From the NCBI RefSeq assembly GCF_958295425.1, contig NC_081150.1:13205001-13269000 (forward strand): a stretch of DNA of 64,000 nt, read 5' to 3'. Numbering within the stretch: position 1 is the first letter of the stretch; each line of letters begins with the position of its first letter. Under the pieces are notes generated by a model. The model saw nothing but the letters and a program-made list of their open reading frames with translations. It had not been told where the DNA came from and searched no databases. The stretch is from Solea solea (taxonomy: Eukaryota > Chordata > Actinopteri > Pleuronectiformes > Soleidae). Below are positions 24,505 through 36,619 of the stretch, piece after piece. Made by a program: the position numbers and the translations under genes.

Positions 24505-25003
24505 TGGTAGAACTTTACATTATGGTACACTAATAAATGTTAATGATATGGTCGTAGTTTTGTAATAGGGAAGTCATATTATGGTAATACCATATTTTTC
24601 CAGTACAATTTCCACCCCGGTCATAACAATAACAGTATGATAACAAGGAGATAACATAATAGTACATTAATGTTATTTCCAAAGTAATATCAGGCAACTT
24701 CAAATTCATATTAAAAATAATGCTCCCATTTTCCATTATTTTCAGGGTGTTATTGGTGATTACTATCGGATTAAGATGTATTATCATAATAATATGCCTT
24801 TATTACAAAATTATTACCATATTATTAGTGTACTGTAATATAAATTGTCAGTCAGTCAGTCAGTCATCATCTACCGCTTTATCCTCTGCCAGAGGGTCGC
24901 GGGGGGTGCTGTGCCAATCTCAGCTACATCGGGCGATAGGCGGGGTACACCCTGGACAGTTCGCCAGTCCATCGCAGGGCCAGTAATATAAATTGTGCCC
25001 AAT
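24505..25003. mobile_element. foldback (TIR) element interrupted by a retroposon
   Basis: The left end ACTTTACATTATGGTACAC then TAATAAATG is mirrored by the right end GTGTACTGTAATATAAATTG and ATTATTACCATATTATTA. Both arms stay similar for roughly 80 bp. There is no coding capacity. The right arm is split at 24849-24982 by a retroposon. Without that insert the element is about 350 bp. The class is unknown to me. Confidence 0.65.
24849..24982. mobile_element. short retroposon with 14-bp target-site duplication
   Basis: The (CAGT)n start, TCATCTACCGCTTTATCCTC, GAGGGTCGCGGGGGG, GGCGGGGTACACCCTGGAC and TCGCCAGTCCATCGCAGGGC form a 134-bp insert. It is flanked on both sides by GTAATATAAATTGT (24835-24848 and 24983-24996). 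The duplication marks target-primed retroposition. It is the cleanest copy of the family also seen at 7562, 21015, 50911 and 53565. Confidence 0.8.
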
Positions 25004-25609
25004 TTAATGTTACCCAATAAATACATCATTTATTATTTACATCATTGAGACACTTTAGGCTTTGTGTCAATTTACAGAGAAACAGAAGTAATAATTTAGA
25101 AACAACCCCATGACATCATCATAATCATTTAACACATTTAAAGTCCTTTTATTTAATAGATCGATCTATTCTTATAACCAAAATATGTCACGACCAGTAA
25201 ATGTATATTTTTATATGCTTCATAGATTTTAGATTTGAGTTCTGGCTCCTTCAACATCAAGTTAAAATGACAATATATTTATATTTTCGATAAAAAGAAG
25301 AGGTGCTGCTCTGGTGCCAGAGTGCGATTAAACACATTAATCTGAAACAAAAGTAAATGACTCGTATATAAACTTTACCCACCACATAAACCCACTTCAC
25401 TTGATGCACGACATGTAAGAAATAATCAAAGTTATTAAAAGTTATTCATCACATTAGGATTTATTCACCACTTTTGAACGTGACCTGGGAATATCTCGAT
25501 ATTTTTCACCTTTTACAATGAAAACAAACTGAAGCGTAACACTATTATTTGCAATAACGTGGAGCAGCTTCAAGCCAGGATCATATGAAAACAACTCAAT
25601 TCAGTGTAT
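25004..25609. other. SNX3-NR2E1 tail-to-tail spacer
   Basis: AT-rich sequence between the two convergent genes. I see no gene, microsatellite or recognisable repeat in it. Confidence 0.5.
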
Positions 25610-26392
25610 TTTATTTATTCTCTCTGTTACAACCCTACACAGTTATAACTCTAACGTATTTACAGCAGAATAAAAACATCACGGATCACAAAAACATTCC
25701 CAAGTGCTGATTCTTTTTTCTTTCTTTTCTTTTCTTTTTTTTTTTAATATCCAGTGTTAGTGTCTAACTTAACAAAGTCGACCCAGGACACACAAACAGA
25801 ACAGTGACCACTTAAATACAAAAACATCATCTTCTGATTCGTGGAGTTTCACAGGATATGCGAGCATAACCCATTTTTAAGTCAACATTTTCACTGAGTT
25901 GCTTCCACATCGTTGCCCCCGTGTGTTTGGTTTCAGCACCAGATCGAGGGACAGCGACTCGCATCATGACATCGGTTTTTTTTCTTCCTCCGTTGGGATT
26001 GAACACAGCAATAAAAAGATTGAATTGGTCATCAAGCTCATTGGTCTCACAGACACTCGAAAACAAATGTATTAATATATATATATATAACATGTCTTTG
26101 TTGGACGTGCTCAGCAGGTGGAGTCAAACACTGCAGGCTGTTTGTCCTCAACTCTAGTCAATGAAAATGACTGGCTATAGCCCTCAACTAGAGCAACTGT
26201 TAACAGGCTACACGGTGAATTCAGGCTGTGGTGCAGTCTGTGTTTCAGCCCATGGTTACATCTGCTATAGGGTCTTGGCTTCCTGTGATCACTTTCTGTT
26301 TTAGTGTGAGTTTATTTATGGATCCTTCAGGTCAGGCGTTGTTGTTGTTGTTGTTGTGGTTTTTCCCCCGCTCCGAGCACACTGGTGAAAAC
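25610..26392 (-). other. nr2e1: NR2E1 3' untranslated region
   Basis: On the minus strand the sequence downstream of the NR2E1 stop reaches two overlapping AATAAA hexamers at 25614-25619 and 25610-25615. Another AATAAA lies much closer to the stop at 26311-26316, so a very short 3' UTR is also possible. It includes a (GTT)n run at 26337-26356 and a poly-T tract near 25735. Confidence 0.5.
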
Positions 26393-28340
26393 TCATATAT
26401 CGCTGGACTTGTACATGTCAGAGAGGAGTCTGGTGATGGGCACGTTTCCGATGGTCTTCTTGAAGAACACCTCCTCTATGGTGGACGGGTTGACGGAGCG
26501 CAGAGCCGGCAGGAGCAGGAGCAGCTTGCCGAAGCGACACGGCTGAGTCGGGTACCTGGAACACAACACATCACCAAATAAATAAAAAATAAATGAAATC
26601 GGTCTCACGCAGCCTCTCTAATTAACGCACACCTGGTGACAAATTGCTGCCAATTGACGCAGCTGCGCAAAATTACAGGAGGCGACTGTGACTGTGGCTT
26701 CTTGCCTCATTAACTCGGTAATGAACGCATGCATAGGCTGCTGTTACGCGCCGCGTGTCTGCGGAGTCTCACCTGGTGTGGATGTAACTGTTGAGAGTGA
26801 GCTGCGCCTCGTCCTGGAGAGCAGCGATGGCGCTGGCGTTGCGGAAACTCCGCAGCTCAGTGTTGCCGTGCGTGGGAACTGCAGAGGCAGAAGGAAACGG
26901 TCAGTAGTGTCACCCAAGAAGTTAAGGTTTCCATTTGAACCCATTCAACGTTTAATGTCAGTACAGAACTGCATTGTTAATATAGGCCTACAAACTGCGC
27001 AAAACTATTAAGGGACAGTTGTTGATTATCTGTGTGATTTTCATTCCAGGTCTTTAGTTTCTATTAATGGACGTTGCAATATTTTTTGGGGGGGCAGTAA
27101 AGATTTTCAGTTTTGTGCACAGACAGAGCACCTGCACTTATGTGGCCCATAGCATTGATTCTCAGTTAAAATTAAAGATTAATTAATTAAAGAAAATTGC
27201 ACTTCAGGTGTAAAAGAAATAGAACACAATTGTCTATATACTTTTGTTTTTTTCAGTTCCTCTAAAATGATCAATAATGACCGTTCTATTTATTTTCAGG
27301 TTCTGTTTTGATCCGCCGACATTTGCATGGTATATAAATATAAGTTAGAGCACTCACCAGCTTTAAATGTCACGATACATTTTAAACAGGCAAACTCTGT
27401 CGCGTCAAGCCGCATCTGTCTGAACCTGGTCACCACCTCCTGAAGAGCCTGGATCTCAGAGATGATTTTATTCATCCGCTGAGTCTCTGTGTTGTCAGTG
27501 TTCATTCCTATTACATACAGAGAGAGAGAGAGGGTCATTATATACAGAATAACACTGTTATCACGTGTTCATCTATATGAGGCCTGTTGCAGCCTGTGCT
27601 CTCACAAGTGCACACACCAGAGACAGCCAGAAGAGTGGTTGAGTCCACGGGAATGGCCCACTGCGCGATGCCCAGAACAAATAACTCCCTCCAGGCGTCC
27701 TCAAGGAGAATCAACTGTGAAAGATAAGATTGTTTTTTAACTAAAACGCTTTTTTAAATATAGGTTTTAATCATTTGTTTTAGTCACATTAAGCACAAAT
27801 AACAGTAATCCGTGCGTAAAACATGTTGGGTTTTCAATTCCATGCTGATGCACAGCAACTCCTTTGGTTTTAGCAGATTTACCCAAACGTTGTTGTTAAA
27901 CACCTACATATGTGGTTGGTTATTGGAATAAATACATATTTAAGTACAACTTGCAATTGCAATATTATGATTATGAGTGGTGTCCCCCTTTTCCTTTAAC
28001 CCTCTGCCCCCTGAAATGTCTGTGCAAAATGGCCTTAAACATATAATTTCACTTTAAATCCTGAAAAACTTTATCATTTTTTTTAACATATTCTTATTGT
28101 TTCCCTACACGTAGAACACATTGGAACTTCTGTCTCTAAAACGTCTCACTCTGTCCATCAGTCCACAGTTTACCTGATCAGATAAAGGCAGCGTGGAGAA
28201 TGCAGGGACACTTTTTGCCCACTTGATGCTCATGAACAGGAGGCGCGCCGCCGACTCGCACACTGACTCTGTCGCCATCTCGTAGAGGAACATTGGAGTG
28301 CCACTGACCTCGTGGGGATACTGGAAGGAATAAACCATCG

Positions 28341-28373
<33 letters not shown>

Positions 28374-29750
28374 ACAACAACAACACAGTTAACTGTGACT
28401 CTCTGTGCAGGTAATTGCGCATAACAATGATCAAATCCCAATCAGCAGCACCTGGTTTTATAATTATTGTTGTCATAATTGTTGCCTGTGGCGGATTTGC
28501 GCTGATAAATCTGGCCTAATTGGCGTATTTGTGGCTCTGAACAATCTGCTAAATCGGGACAAGAATTTCAACTTCTCACTTTGCGAAGAAAACTAATCCT
28601 ATAATAACATTTGGAAAGTTTATATTACAGGAAACACCCACGGGATAAATTGTACATTATGATTTTATAAATGAATTCGTATTATAAGAAATCCTATACG
28701 AAATTGAAGGAGAATAAAAAAAAAATCTACCTTCGGGGTGGGCTGTGCCAGACCCACGATGGCCTGTCTCTCAGGTGTGGTGGCCACCGCGCTCATCTCC
28801 AGGTTGTGTGGCTCTAGCTGAGTGACCGTGGTGAAGAAGGGAGGGCCGGGCAGAGAGCCTCCAGAGAAATGCGTCGATGATCCGTTCACCTCTTTGTGGC
28901 CCCGGAAATACAGGGCGACCTGTTTGCGGATGGTGGAGGTCCGGGGGCCCCTCTCGTGCTGAACGGCTGTGAAACACACATATATATGTAATGTATTTGT
29001 TGAGAGTCGGTGAAGTAAGTTAATTTCGTTTGAAATGATTTATTTTGTTAGTTTTGAGCATTACACTCAATGCTATGGCTATGGCTCAATTTGTACCCTG
29101 GTCGGTTTTGGTTTTTGTGGAATAATTTAATTTCGTTGTTCACGTTAAAACATGGAAGTATCCAAAATTGGGAAATGCCTTTAAAACAATGACATTATCA
29201 TATGGAAGGCTAATAATTTTGTCCTCAACTATGTATATATAAATACCCATTTTGAAAGACATTGTTATTCATTTATTTTTTCTAAATTCATATTTAATTT
29301 TTTTTCCAGCATCAATTCTCAATTAAAATAATGTAAAATGCCCTTAATTTGCATTTGAGTTGTACATTCTGCCACACAGCAGTAACTTCTATGCAGTGAC
29401 TTTGTAGAAAAGTGTTGAGCAGGCATATTAAACACCATAGGTGCACATTTATTGAAGTGTATAGATATGTAAGTACAAGATCTTTCACTGTAAGTTTTTT
29501 CCCAATTAATAATTGAGGAGGTGCCCTTTTTTATCTTCAGCCTTTGCTCCCCCTGTGCACAACACTTCTCATGGTTATTATTATTATTATTATTAATATT
29601 AATAATAACAATAATAATAATAATAATAATAATAAAAATGTTCAATTTACCGTCTTTATTCATATTCACTTCTAGACACTTCTTCAAACGGCACGCTCGG
29701 CACTGGTTTCTGTGAGTTTTGTCCACGGGACAACCGCCCTGTGCAGGGGA

Positions 29751-29782
<32 letters not shown>

Positions 29783-32700
29783 TGGGAGGGAAAAAGGAAG
29801 AAGGGGGGTTAGAGATTCCAGTTGAAATTCTCTGGGCTTGCACGACAGAAAGCTTGGTACTATTATCTGCCTGGGAGGCCAATCTCCAGGTGAAAGATCG
29901 TGCTATTATCGTGTAGTTATGCGCTACTCCCCTGCGGCTCCAGTGCGCCCTGATCCTGCAGGATAAGTACTCCATCCCGCCCTCTGCTGCCTAAATCCTC
30001 GCCTTCGAGTCATCACATTAGATTGGATTACACCTGATATATTACAGCAGTGAGGTGTTTAGCTCAGTACTTAATGGCGCAGGCATGACACAATTAGGCT
30101 CATCAGGAGAGACTTAACGCTGCGCCGCAAGAGCAAAGCAAACAGACATCTGCGCGTAAAACGCCACATTCGTGCGTAAAGCTTTAATAGTCTGTTGTGA
30201 TCTTTTGGCTGAGTCTGAGCAAACACGTCTCCCTGGAGATGAATGCAGTGCATGTTGCTTGGATATCATTTAGTCAGTGTAGAAATCAGAATGACTGGGT
30301 ACTGAATGCTCTCTTGGTTTTATTTTTTTAATTTTATTTTTATTTGTCCTGCTTCCTCCTGCATCCATTAAGAGTATAATGAAAGAATCTTTCAAAACCA
30401 GCGTCTATGTCAAAAATATATTTAATCTAACATAAAAAAGGAAAGAAAATGAGGACAAATATAGGATTTGAGTAAATAGTGAACAGTGGCGAGGCCTCTC
30501 ACCTGAGAGCCAGATTTACAGACGTAAGTTCTGTTCCTGCGGATGCTCCTCTTGAAGAATCCCGAGCAGCCGTCACAGGCGTAAACGCCGTAGTGCTTCC
30601 CTGAGCTGCGGTCACCGCACACTTTGCATGGGATGTCCAGAATCCGACCTGGGAAAGACCCGTTATTCCAGTTAAAAACAACGTTCATACACAGTAGGAG
30701 AGATTCACCTCAATTTGAAATGAATACAAATATTGTAGTAAATTGTGATTCTGTAAGAATGACAAAAAAGGACACTTTTCAAGACAGCTTTGACAAAAAA
30801 ACTTTTAGAAAAGTTTTTAATTCATGAGTTGTAGTCAATGTCGCTGGGGTCCAATTTGTGCATACAGTAAAAGCCAGGACTGAACTTGGTTTGACTTCCC
30901 AGAAAGTATTTGTTTTTGTCAAACACACACACACACACACACTGGACCGTGACCCGCGCCTCGTCCGACCATGGGAATTCACTGCGCACATTTCAAGAAT
31001 AAAGTCCGGTGGGAAGCGTCATATCTGAGCTCTCTAAGACAATGGCCCGAGGGCACACAATGGAGACATTAGGGGAAAGTGTTAACTTAATGATTTTCCC
31101 CCATTGAACCTCGTCTGACTGCCTGGATCTCGACAAGCTGCCAACTCCCCTTCATAATAGGACTCGACAGCTGCTTTATCCCGCAGGTCTATAGGCCCAA
31201 GGATTAGGGAGTGACACTGCACCATGAGAATAATGCGCACCAACTCGTTTCACCAACTCAAATGAAGTGTATGTAAATCGACTCCGGTGTAGATGAAAAA
31301 AAATATGTGATTTTTTTTTTTCTTGTGTGTGAAGATTTTGTATTCAAATCTATGAAAAAGAGCTATATTTGTATGCATATGAGGAGTCTTTTATTATTAT
31401 TATTCTGGAGGGAAAAGCCGCCTATGTAATTACACTGACGTTTTGCCACCTGCTCATTGATTCACCAGTGACCCGTCAAAAAGGGTAGCATGGGAATAAG
31501 TACTCAGCAGCAAAAACAATGACTCCGGGAGAGAGTTATCGTGCCTCAATTGCCAGATTATGAAGATTCAGAGAGCTGTGCAGCTATTTAAGTGCGGGCC
31601 ACAGCCGTGTCATTACTTTAAGAGGAAGGTGGACAACTTTGTTTGAAGCGTTTTACGTGCACTGTGCAGAGAGACATAAAGTAAATAAGTGATATAGCTC
31701 AGGGAAATGAATCATGAAATAAATTGCTAATAAAACTGCACTTAAATGTGTGAGTTATATGAAACAAGACAGTTACATTTCGAAAAAAAAAAAAAACTCC
31801 CATGCGCAATTAAACCAAATGTGAACCATGACGGAAACACTCACACACAAAAATATGAAGTTTGCTGAGAGTCGGTGACATAAAAATGACGCGCGGTGAT
31901 GTTGTGTAAGAGGGAAATGTATTTAACTTCCCGCGGTGGGGGTCCAATTCGTCTCCATTGTGCGCGGTAATTGGTCGAAGATTTATGGCATATTCTATTA
32001 ACGTAATCAGCATCAAGGCGAGAACCTGCTGAAAGAAGTGGACGTGAAGTTTCACTGAGAGAGAGAAGGACACGTTTTTATTATTATTTGGCCGTGCTGA
32101 AGTCAACTAAACGTGCGAATGGAACCGGCAAAGAAAATCATCCTATATTTAAAATCAAAAAACAACAGCCTGATTTAGGCCTGGATTATGTGTGATTTAA
32201 TTTATATTTATGAGGAGGCCTCGTACAGGAATAATTGCCAAACTAAAACTAACATAACACACAATAAGTCAAGAAAATGAAAACAAATGAAATCAATTTA
32301 AAATCATCATATCACTGAACACATTCGGGATTAATATAAAATTAAATTTGTAAATGAAAGAGTGTAATTTAAGAACGAGATGTTTTATTTTTTCTAAATT
32401 AAAATTACCACAAGATATGGATCCACTTTAGATCAATTGGCACCAAAAAGTAAAAGTAAATGTTCCCTCAGATTGTTGTATTGTTATTATTATCATTATT
32501 ATTATTATTGGAGACATTATTATACAATTTTTTACAGGCAACAAGTGTCATAAAGTGGGAGGCGAAGAGAGCAGCGCGTGGATGGATGAGGCGCAACTCC
32601 ACGTTAATATTTATGTCCTCTAAAATGTGATCTGCCTAATGTGACAGTAGATTATTTAAGTGCCATGATTTCGCTTTGGACACAAGTTTACGCAGCAAAG

Positions 32701-33039
32701 TGTGTGTGTACACTGTGTGTGTGTGTGTGTGTGCGCGCGCGCTTGGAAGAAGAAACAAGCGACAGCTATTCCCCACGGACCGCTTATCACACTTCATTTT
32801 TTTTCCACGCGCACGAGGAGTGAAACGACTTCTTATTGTAGTGACATTAGAAACAGCAGCTGTGCTTTAACTTTATTTGTCCGACGCGTCAAAAAACAAC
32901 GGACTTAATTCACGGAGAAGCGAATCTAAAGCCACACAAAGTCACTCGGGAGCGTCAGGAAGAGAGGAAGGCGACACTTACTTGATTTGACGTTCAGAAT
33001 ATCCAAACAGCCACTTGTTGAACCGGCGGGTTTGCTCAT
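26393..33039 (-). CDS. nr2e1: nuclear receptor NR2E1 (tailless/TLX)
   Basis: NR2E1/TLX is an orphan nuclear receptor, mostly a repressor, that maintains neural and retinal stem cells. Nine coding exons on the minus strand: 32982-33039, 30503-30648, 29651-29738, 28731-28966, 28174-28320, 27618-27714, 27358-27507, 26773-26878 and 26393-26555. All join in phase and give 396 residues, or 385 (the mammalian length) if exon 1 ends at 33015. In the 385 numbering the first zinc finger has C16, C19, C33, C36 with the unusual P-box [11 protein letters not shown]; the second has C52, C60, C70, C73. The hinge (87-165) is the most diverged part. The ligand-binding domain runs from about 166 to the end, MYKSSDI, as in mammals. 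Two ATGs are adjacent (33040-33042 and 33037-33039); I use the second, which gives MSKPAGSTS. Confidence 0.98.
28337..28385. repeat. (ATC)n then (AAC)n microsatellite
   Basis: A trinucleotide array in NR2E1 intron 4, starting 17 bp from the exon 5 acceptor. It produces spurious poly-Asp and poly-Met frames. Confidence 0.9.
28967..29650. other. NR2E1 intron 3
   Basis: A 684-bp AT-rich intron with an (ATT)n array near its 5' (right) end and nothing else recognisable. Confidence 0.6.
29576..29636. repeat. (ATT/AAT)n microsatellite
   Basis: ATT units turn into AAT units, close to the exon 3 donor of NR2E1. Confidence 0.9.
29739..30502. other. NR2E1 intron 2
   Basis: A 764-bp intron. It starts, in minus-strand terms, at the exon 2 donor and ends at a (CT)n tract forming the exon 3 polypyrimidine region. 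A CTCF-like core lies at 29977-29990. Confidence 0.6.
29749..29776. repeat. (GA)n microsatellite serving as polypyrimidine tract
   Basis: On the minus strand this reads (CT)n followed by TTCCCCTGCACAG, the exon 3 acceptor of NR2E1. The array ends about 10 bp from the exon. Confidence 0.85.
30649..32981. other. NR2E1 intron 1
   Basis: A 2.3-kb intron with a candidate regulatory block at 31020-31240, a (CA)n run at 30923-30941 and a poly-A run at 31782-31794. The block 31840-32110 is also free of repeats. Confidence 0.6.
31020..31240. promoter_or_regulatory. candidate enhancer in NR2E1 intron 1
   Basis: A repeat-free, balanced-composition block with GGCACACAATGGAGACATTA (ACAATGG is a SOX-type core), GTTAACTTAATGATTTTCC and CCCATTGAAC. 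SOX2 regulation of TLX is known in mammals. That this block mediates it is inference. Confidence 0.35.
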
Positions 33040-33042
33040 CAT

Positions 33043-33600
33043 GGATGTTCGACTTTATGATACAGTTCAGAAAGAAAGACAAAAAAAACAATCCTCTCTC
33101 TATGTTCTCTTTTTACCAAAATCAAATCCCCCGAGCTGCTCAACTTGACAAGCGTAAATCTCCGCTCGATGACTCCGCGTCAAGACACTCGATGGCTCAT
33201 TGTAGCCCACAGTGATCGCGGAGTGACGCGGACCGCAGCTCCAGGACAGAGACTGATCAGCGGCGGCGGCAGCAGAGCTCCTGCTCGGTGCGTAAAGTTC
33301 AGAGTTGGAGAAGCTTTGCCCGGCGCGTCTCTGACTTCAGTGATAAACTGTGCACCAGCAGGAAGGAAAAACCAAAAAAGAAAGAAAGAAAGAAAGAAAG
33401 AAAGCAACAGTATTCGGATACTGAGGCAGATGAGAGCTTTTAAAACCAAGACACGATGTGACTTTGTGGTGCGAGTTCCCCCCAAATAAGCCTCGGTAAT
33501 ATTTATGAGAAGTGTCACGGGGGAGGCTGGAGGCTGGAGGGTGGAGATCTCCACTTCCTTCATCCACTTGGCTTTCTACTCCAAACTCCAGCCTGACGTC
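33043..33600 (-). promoter_or_regulatory. nr2e1: NR2E1 5' UTR and promoter region
   Basis: The sequence upstream of the NR2E1 start is more GC- and CpG-rich than its surroundings at 33120-33340, as expected for a developmental promoter. A (GAAA)n array (33376-33404) lies behind it. The transcription start cannot be placed exactly. Confidence 0.5.
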
Positions 33601-33603
33601 ACT

Positions 33604-33682
33604 GGCGTGTGTGTGCGCCTGAGTGTGTGTGTGAGTGTGTGTGTGTGTGTGGCTGGTGGTGTGAATGTGTGTGTGAGTGATG
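33604..33682. repeat. (GT)n microsatellite
   Basis: GT array with GA interruptions in the NR2E1 5' flank. Confidence 0.85.
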
Positions 33683-34358
33683 TTTGTGCTCTTGAATCTA
33701 AAAAGAAAAGTGTTCAGCAACATTTTAACTTAGCTTTAGCTGCTTATATTTGTGTTGTTGTTTATTTATTTGAATCTCAGTAGTGCCATACTCCTTCATC
33801 GTTAATGTTACATTTATACATTTTGAGGATCATTTCATGTATATAATAGACCCTGCTCGTTCACAACAGTCAACAGCAAATGCAGATGTTTTAACAGCTA
33901 AATCACAGAGTTAATGTTAAACAACTGCGTGTGCGTTTTTCTATTAAAAACGTTTGTATTATTGTAAAGAAAAATCCTCACACCTTTATTTTGTTGTAAA
34001 ATATACTATTTAAGTATTATTTTCTTCATCTTTGTAATTTTAGTTTCACTATTTCAACCTGTTGCAGGTGTTTGACTTTCCAACTGTTCTTACAATGACT
34101 TTTACCCTTAATTTTAACAGTTAATCCAATTATTAGCCACATTAAATATGTAAAAAAATAAAGTTAGGTAAACAAAACATCAAAACAAAATGTTTTCATT
34201 TTTTATTATAGGGTTTAATATATAGAGCTTTTATAGTGCATGTTTATGTTATGTTCAAATACATATGTCTGCGCCACACTGTTTAAATGATATTAATTTG
34301 TGATGATGATCTTAAAATGTTTACATTCGTTTAGAACACTATTATTACAGTTTATTTA

Positions 34359-34435
34359 ATTATTATTATAATAATTATTATTATTATTATTATTATCATA
34401 ATTATTATCATTATTATTACAATGATAATAATAAA
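34359..34435. repeat. (ATT)n microsatellite
   Basis: Imperfect ATT/AAT array. Confidence 0.85.
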
Positions 34436-35585
34436 GATTGCAGTAATAATGACATTTTCTTCATAATAATAAGTTCCTAAACTTGTGCGTAAACGGGAGG
34501 TTTCGCTTGGATCCAGCTCGCGCGTTGCACACTGAACGTACCGAGTTGTCCACGCGGTGCTCGGCTGTCCACGGGGCCGTGGGCTTGGGCTCACTGACAC
34601 TCTGACCTTGGCAGCCTGCTGCGCTTTCACCGGGTCCAGAAATCCATATTCTTTTTTTTTTTTTTTTTTAATTGTGTTCATTCCCACGGTACACTGAAGG
34701 CCATATGGACGCACAAAGTGTCGATTTAAGCGGACAGGGGCGAGGTGGAGAGGCGTAGTTAATTGCAATTAGCCATTGTTGTGTCTTTCAACCTGCCCTT
34801 TAGCTCAACAGCTACTAACAAGCCTGCAGAGAAATCACTATGATATTCCTTAGATTTTCCCGCAGAGACACACACAGGGTCTTTGCTGCTGCTTTTTTTC
34901 TTCTATCTCTCATAAATAAAGGCTACAATGCACCTTTATTACATGGACTAGTTCCTCCGAATTCTCCTTTATTATATTATGTTTTTTTTATACTTCTCTG
35001 CAGGTAACCACCACCTGTCTGTATGTGACTGATTCCACAAATGGCACCATCACCTTAATCAGGGCAGAATTAACGAAAGCACTGGACATGCACGTTTCCA
35101 TTCTCACAGATCAATAACATTTTGGAGTTAAGATTGAGTGTGTGTGAGTGTGTGCATGTGTGTGTGTGTGTGGGTGGGTGGGTGGGTGGCTGCTGGGGTT
35201 GGTGAGTGGTGAATGTGTGACATAATCTCCTTAACTCGTCCTAATCCTCGTCATTCACCGATAGCCTTTACACAAATATAACCAACATCATGGTTGCCGG
35301 GGTTGCCTCTTTCACTTTTCTTGTATTAGTGACTCTGTGTTCTTCTGCAGCAGTCAATGAAGTGACGACGACAAAAGGAGGCAGTGGATTGTGTATCTGT
35401 TTTTTTTTCCTTCCTGCATCGGTATGTGCATACTTGACACAGTATAGACTATATATCTATATGTGTGTGTGTGTGTATAGACTTTTACAACGAGAAAGGA
35501 GAGAGAGTCCAGCAGACGTCACTGCAAAATAATCCAGAAAAGTCCAGAAAAGAAAAATATCCTGATTTAGAATCCACCTGTTACA

Positions 35586-35626
35586 TAGATAGATAGAAAG
35601 ATAGACAGACAGACAGACAGACAGAC
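35586..35626. repeat. (GATA/GACA)n microsatellite
   Basis: TAGA units are followed by six CAGA units. Confidence 0.9.
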
Positions 35627-36619
35627 CAACATACCATTATAAACCATTGTCCTAAAAGGTAGATGAGAATAAAATAATAATAGATTAGAAAACAACATAT
35701 ATGCAAAATTACAACTATATAAACATGTGAAGGTTTAATCTCTGAATATAAATATATGAAATTATAAACTGAATGACAGTAAAGGGTTATCTGAGTGTAC
35801 ATACAGTACAGTAGTGCAAAAAAGTCAATTATTATTATTGTTATTATTATTATTGTCTTTTTTATATAGAGAGCTATTAAAAGACACCATTATTTAAAGA
35901 CACAGACCACCGAGCCAACATGTATTAGGAAAAGTATGGAACAAATCATTTGTTGTGTTGTCATAAAGGTGATAACAATGCCAAAAAAACATTTCATTGT
36001 GTCATCATCAGTGAACCAAAAACGTTTCCTGGAGTTTTGAAATGACACAAAAAATAATGAGAAGGTAATAAAGTCATTCACATGATTTTACACAATCTAA
36101 TACGTTTGCTATAACACAAAATTCAGCACATGCACTAGTTGTGATTCAACATATTTATTAGATACACACATTTTGAAAATGCAAGTAAACCAAAGTGGAG
36201 GACACAGATGGTAAAGTTGAGCAAAATATAATCATTTGCTGTTGAAACTTGTTGTATCAAACATTCACTTCCAGATCAAACAATTTCAAGTTAAGTCACT
36301 TTAAGTAAAGTTGACAATTGTCCTTAACTATATTCTACATAGTCGTTTCCCTCTATGATTAAATAACATCACACTGAATCAACACAAAACTCATTCAGTC
36401 AAAAAATAAATAAATATATTTTTGAGTTTAATTCTTTAAAATCCTCAAACCTTAGATTAAGTTAAATGAATGTTTAAAAATATTTCACTTAGTGAATGCT
36501 CTCCATAACTGTGAGTTTAACTTTTGATAACATAAACACTTTTATTCAAAGTTTACACTGTTCATGATGTGGGATTCAAAACAACAATAGCAACAACACA
36601 TTATAAGTTAAAATCTAAG

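Larger units (their letters stand above)
33683..36610. other. NR2E1 upstream flank, AT-rich part
   Basis: No gene supported. It holds an (ATT)n array (34359-34435), a poly-T/A run (34652-34670), TG/GGGT repeats (35130-35190), (TAGA/CAGA)n (35586-35626) and long AT-rich tracts. The stretch 34480-34800 is GC-rich and repeat-poor and may be regulatory. A short reading frame at 35290 with a signal-peptide-like start is discussed among the findings. Confidence 0.5.

Noticed and set aside
28178..28441. Poly-Asp or poly-Met protein on the minus strand
   Set aside because: Produced by the (ATC)n microsatellite in NR2E1 intron 4 and by frames overlapping exon 5.
29319..29975. A 218-residue gene on the minus strand
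   Set aside because: It is NR2E1 exon 3 read through into both introns and an (ATT)n array.
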